Source: Sabethes cyaneus (taxonomy: Eukaryota > Arthropoda > Insecta > Diptera > Culicidae). From it: a stretch of 64,000 bases of DNA. The notes under the pieces were generated by a model. The model saw only the letters and a list, made by a program, of their open reading frames with translations. It did not search any database and was not told where the DNA came from. The stretch covers positions 55,142,949 to 55,206,948 of the forward strand of contig NC_071355.1 of NCBI RefSeq assembly GCF_943734655.1, in the 5' to 3' direction. Both the position numbers and the translations under genes were made by a program. Positions 61,019-64,000 of the stretch are shown here, in pieces; the first letter of the stretch is position 1, and every line of letters begins with the position of its first letter.

Positions 61019-61236
61019 TTAGGTTGAATATTTGGATTTTGCAGTCTACGAAAATAATTTCAAACGTTATTTGTTGTACATCCGACGTTTCTGCCGTTGA
61101 TTTCGACCTTTTTTAAAGGAAATCTAGCAAATATTTGTTGTATTGACATATTGACAAGGAAATCTAGCAAATATTTGCTTTATTGACATGTTTGACCTTG
61201 TTTTCGTAGGCTGCAAAAGCGGAATATTCAACCTAA
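61019..61236. mobile_element. ~218-bp MITE with TTAGGTTGAATATT ends
   Basis: TTAGGTTGAATATTTGG, TTTTGCAGTCTACGAAAA on the left is mirrored by TTTTCGTAGGCTGCAAAA, CGGAATATTCAACCTAA on the right (~36-bp arms, few changes). Inside, AAGGAAATCTAGCAAATATT is repeated in tandem. The target duplication is not clear. Confidence 0.75.
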
Positions 61237-62293
61237 ATACCATCCAAAGTCGAAGTTTGTTGATCCAAGTTTGTTGCCTATTATGCGCGATCAATAAAAC
61301 TGTGTAAAAACCCATTCAAATATTTCTTTTTTTCATTAAAGAACTCGTAGCACCTAAATTTGTTACTTGTTTTCGTGCGACGAAGAAAAAATGCCGACAA
61401 ATCGTTTCAATTCCCGTCATTCACAAAATGAAAGTAACTCACGCAACACATTATCCCGTATGAAAAAAAGAGTTTTCTCTGCTTCTCCCATAAGGGTTAC
61501 ACGGGTAAATCAAAGCAAACTGTTTTATTCATGTGGCATATTGTCGTTATTCTGCAGGAGAAAATTTTGTATGACCTGCAGAAATTTTTACAGAATGATA
61601 TTCGTCGTGCCGTCCTACACAAATACATGCGCGCTCATTTCTCAAACCTTGTTGTGATTTTTAGTTCGGGCGAAAGAAAATTTTGATTACCGGATTTAAG
61701 AACGGTACGACGAATTTAAAAAATAAAGTCAGTGGTGTAAGCTTTTACTTTATTTTTTACGCCAGCGTATGAACTGACGACACTATTAACACGGGGCACA
61801 ACACGTATCACTGTTAATGTGTGACAATTAACACAACACAATTAACAGGTTCAAAAATATAACTCTCTTCAACCAAAAACATTCCATCAAGAAGACTGGC
61901 AACTCTGCCAAAAGTCGAGAGACAGTAACAGCAATGCTCTCTACCGAGTTAAAGTTAAACTACCACACACTAGTGTGTGTATATTGGAATATGGACGTGC
62001 ACAAACACGAATGCAATGCATTGCTACGCTCGCACACATCTTCTCCTACCAATACATGTTCACACAGCTTCAACTTCTATCGGGAGGAGTGCACTGTTGC
62101 TTCTGTTACTTGCCATTTGAATGGCCGCAAGGAAGAAATGCCAGTCTTCTCGATGGAATGTTTTGCCTCAACGCAATCAGTTGGACACTATCCCCTCGAT
62201 GGGCCATTTGCCCGAAACCGGTCGGTAAAAGGTAAATATATTTTTAATGTTTGTAAGAACGATACGTGTTGTGTCCCGTGTTAATAGTGTCAG
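61237..62293. other. Spacer, no recognised gene
   Basis: Overlapping ORFs 61934-62284 and 61975-62235 lie in different frames and have no known domain. 61367-61657 is likewise unrecognised. Confidence 0.35.
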
Positions 62294-62490
62294 TGGCGTA
62301 ATTTAAATGGTTATAATAATTGCTTTTCAGGGAAATTAATGTGAACGGATCGGATGCCTACGTGTGTTTGTGTCAAATCAGTACAAGAACTTTGGAATTA
62401 TCGTTAAAATTCGTCCAAGAAATGATAACAATTAAACTGGCTTTGCTTATTACGGCGGGAATTAGCACTAAACCCTAGTTGACGTCGATC
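62294..62490 (+). repeat. Diverged duplication, right copy
   Basis: GCGTAATTTAAATGG, TTATAATAATTGCTTTTCAG, GAACGGATCGGATGCCTACG, CAAGAACTTTGGAATTA and GGGAATTAGCACTAAACCCT mirror the left copy in direct orientation, ~1.7 kb apart. Confidence 0.65.
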
Positions 62491-64000
62491 ACGTGTTGGT
62501 ATAGCTTCTGTTATGCTAAAATATATTAGTGTGGGAATTACGCAAGTTTACGCATTTAAATCATCACAGAAGAATAATTTAATATTAATAACGGTACTCA
62601 CACAGAATCAATAGTGTATTTTGTATATCTTCCACATGCAAGCCTCGAGATCATTAACAATTCACTATATCAATTCTGTGTCTCCTTCATCGTTTCATTA
62701 ATTGCTTTCTGCCATCCTTAACGATAAGCTCGATAGCTTGTTGGCTTGAGGACAACTCGCTTAAGCATCCGCAATGGATCTATTATAATGCGCTGAAGGT
62801 GAAGGCTTCTCACTCCATCTGCCTAACAAATTGATTTGGTTTCGAATTCCATCTCAGATAATCTAGAGTACAATCCGATTAAAATTATACTATCAACCAC
62901 TGCAATGGGCGGTTAAATTATGTCCTGTTCTTGTCGGAAGAATCATTGACATGCAAACCATCACCTCGGCTGAAATAATCTTTCCTTTCCTGAGTGGTTT
63001 CGCTAACAGAGCGCTGTAGCAATTGTCAACCGTATAGCATTTCAATCATAGTTCATCTGCTCTCCCCTGGCTTGGCCAGCAGTGCCTGCGGCACTCTGTG
63101 AGAATTTGACGGCCAATCAATATGGCGGCAAATCCGTTCCAAGTGCCCAACGAAATTGATTTACGAGTATTAAATTTATGCAAAACGTATTTTAATTTAT
63201 TCACCCTCGTCAAAGATATTGGCAAGGCCTTCGCCGTCGATGACGACCGGTAGGTGACTGTCGTCGATATTCTACGCGAATTCGCCGTTGATGACGGTGG
63301 CCATCGTTCGCTCTAAGCGCCTCTAGCGGCTAGCCTTCATCCTCCTACAATCTAAGGCGGGAAGAGAAAACTTGCTTCCTCGATGCCGTCTAGAGCTTAG
63401 TACATAGACTAAATAATATATGTAGAGTACTGTGACTAAAAGCTCGCGAAGCGAGTATGATAGTGCTAAACAAGTTAAAATTGAACATTTAATTTGATTC
63501 CTAATAAACTTTTCATAATACGCTTTTATTTCAATATTAACCCCCGCCCTCAAACCCGAAATCCCATGCGACGGCTCATTTTACTTGCTGGTATAGGACC
63601 GTCATCATCATTTTCATCATCATCATCCGCAGTCGGTGTTCCGATAGGCTGGCTGCCGTCCCCACTCGGCAGAGGCAGTCAAGTGCCGTTTCGGATCGGG
63701 AAACGTCGAACAACGTTCGACTTTAATAGGATAAAAATTCATCGTTCCTTGTCGCGCGAAAGGGCACCGGGCTTCCTTCACAATATCATGGCCCGTTACA
63801 GATTTGTTTAACCTTTGGCACTTGGTCGTACATGTTGATATTAGCATAATTTGCAACGGGGCGCTAACCGTTATCCGCCCGGAAGATGCTGCGGTGACGA
63901 TGCGCCCGAGAGGGTGAAAACCGCCCGTTTGGGATTAGCGCTTATTGGATAACAACGTTTTCGGTAGTCGGCAGACGGAAAGAATGGCTTGTTCCGGGTG
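62491..64000. other. Right-end sequence, no recognised gene
   Basis: 63200-63310 repeats GCCGTCGATGACG-like phrases, and 63590-64000 is GC-richer than most of the window, with TCATCATCATC runs near 63601. No ORF carries a recognisable domain. An AATAAA at ~63502 has no supported transcript upstream. Confidence 0.35.

Overview
The window looks like a stretch of a culicine mosquito chromosome, Aedes-like (inference). The evidence is one intron-containing host gene with short GT-AG introns, AT-rich spacers, a DD37E mariner relic of the kind described in mosquitoes, several APE-type non-LTR retrotransposon families, and a very dense load of nested MITEs, Helentron-like elements and simple repeats. 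No prokaryotic features, viral genes or toxin genes were recognised.

The only convincing host gene is at the left end (41-3933, + strand). Four exons, all joined in phase 0, encode a 924-residue NXF-family protein with a duplicated RRM-like/LRR unit, an NTF2-like domain and a C-terminal UBA/TAP-C-like tail. That architecture fits Nxf2, the NXF paralogue that works in piRNA-guided co-transcriptional silencing in Drosophila.

The remaining ~60 kb is transposon-derived. A recurrent APE-type non-LTR family (RTE-like, tentative) leaves relics at 4.2-7.3, 15.1-17.1 and 40.9-44.0 kb, a related one lies at 35.7-36.7 kb, and isolated 5'-end pieces lie at 17.8 and 38.1 kb. A CR1/L2-like element (26.7-29.6 kb, minus) carries two MITEs inserted in its reading frame. 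Short RT relics lie at 50.7 and 53.5 kb. Helentron-like elements occur as two intact copies (12.1-14.7 and 58.8-60.3 kb), an inverted internal-array relic (54.2-55.0 kb) and a relic whose GTCT-type microsatellite has grown to ~1.8 kb (48.5-50.4 kb).

The most interesting signal is a small fold-back repeat present at 16.9, 23.4, 36.9 and 43.0 kb. Its core matches a type I hammerhead ribozyme: CTGANGA box, helix II, GAAA box, a self-complementary helix III, a cleavage C and a closing helix I. Four motifs are complete (23.5 kb +, 37.04 kb -, 37.1 kb +, 43.0 kb +) and one is decayed (16.92 kb). The 36.94-37.21 kb copy carries a ribozyme on each strand, is a near-perfect palindrome, and is flanked by an 11-bp direct repeat, so it moved as a unit. 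This suggests a ribozyme-bearing retroelement related to Penelope-like elements or retrozymes.

The right end (60.3-64.0 kb) has a diverged local duplication and a MITE, but no gene that I can recognise.
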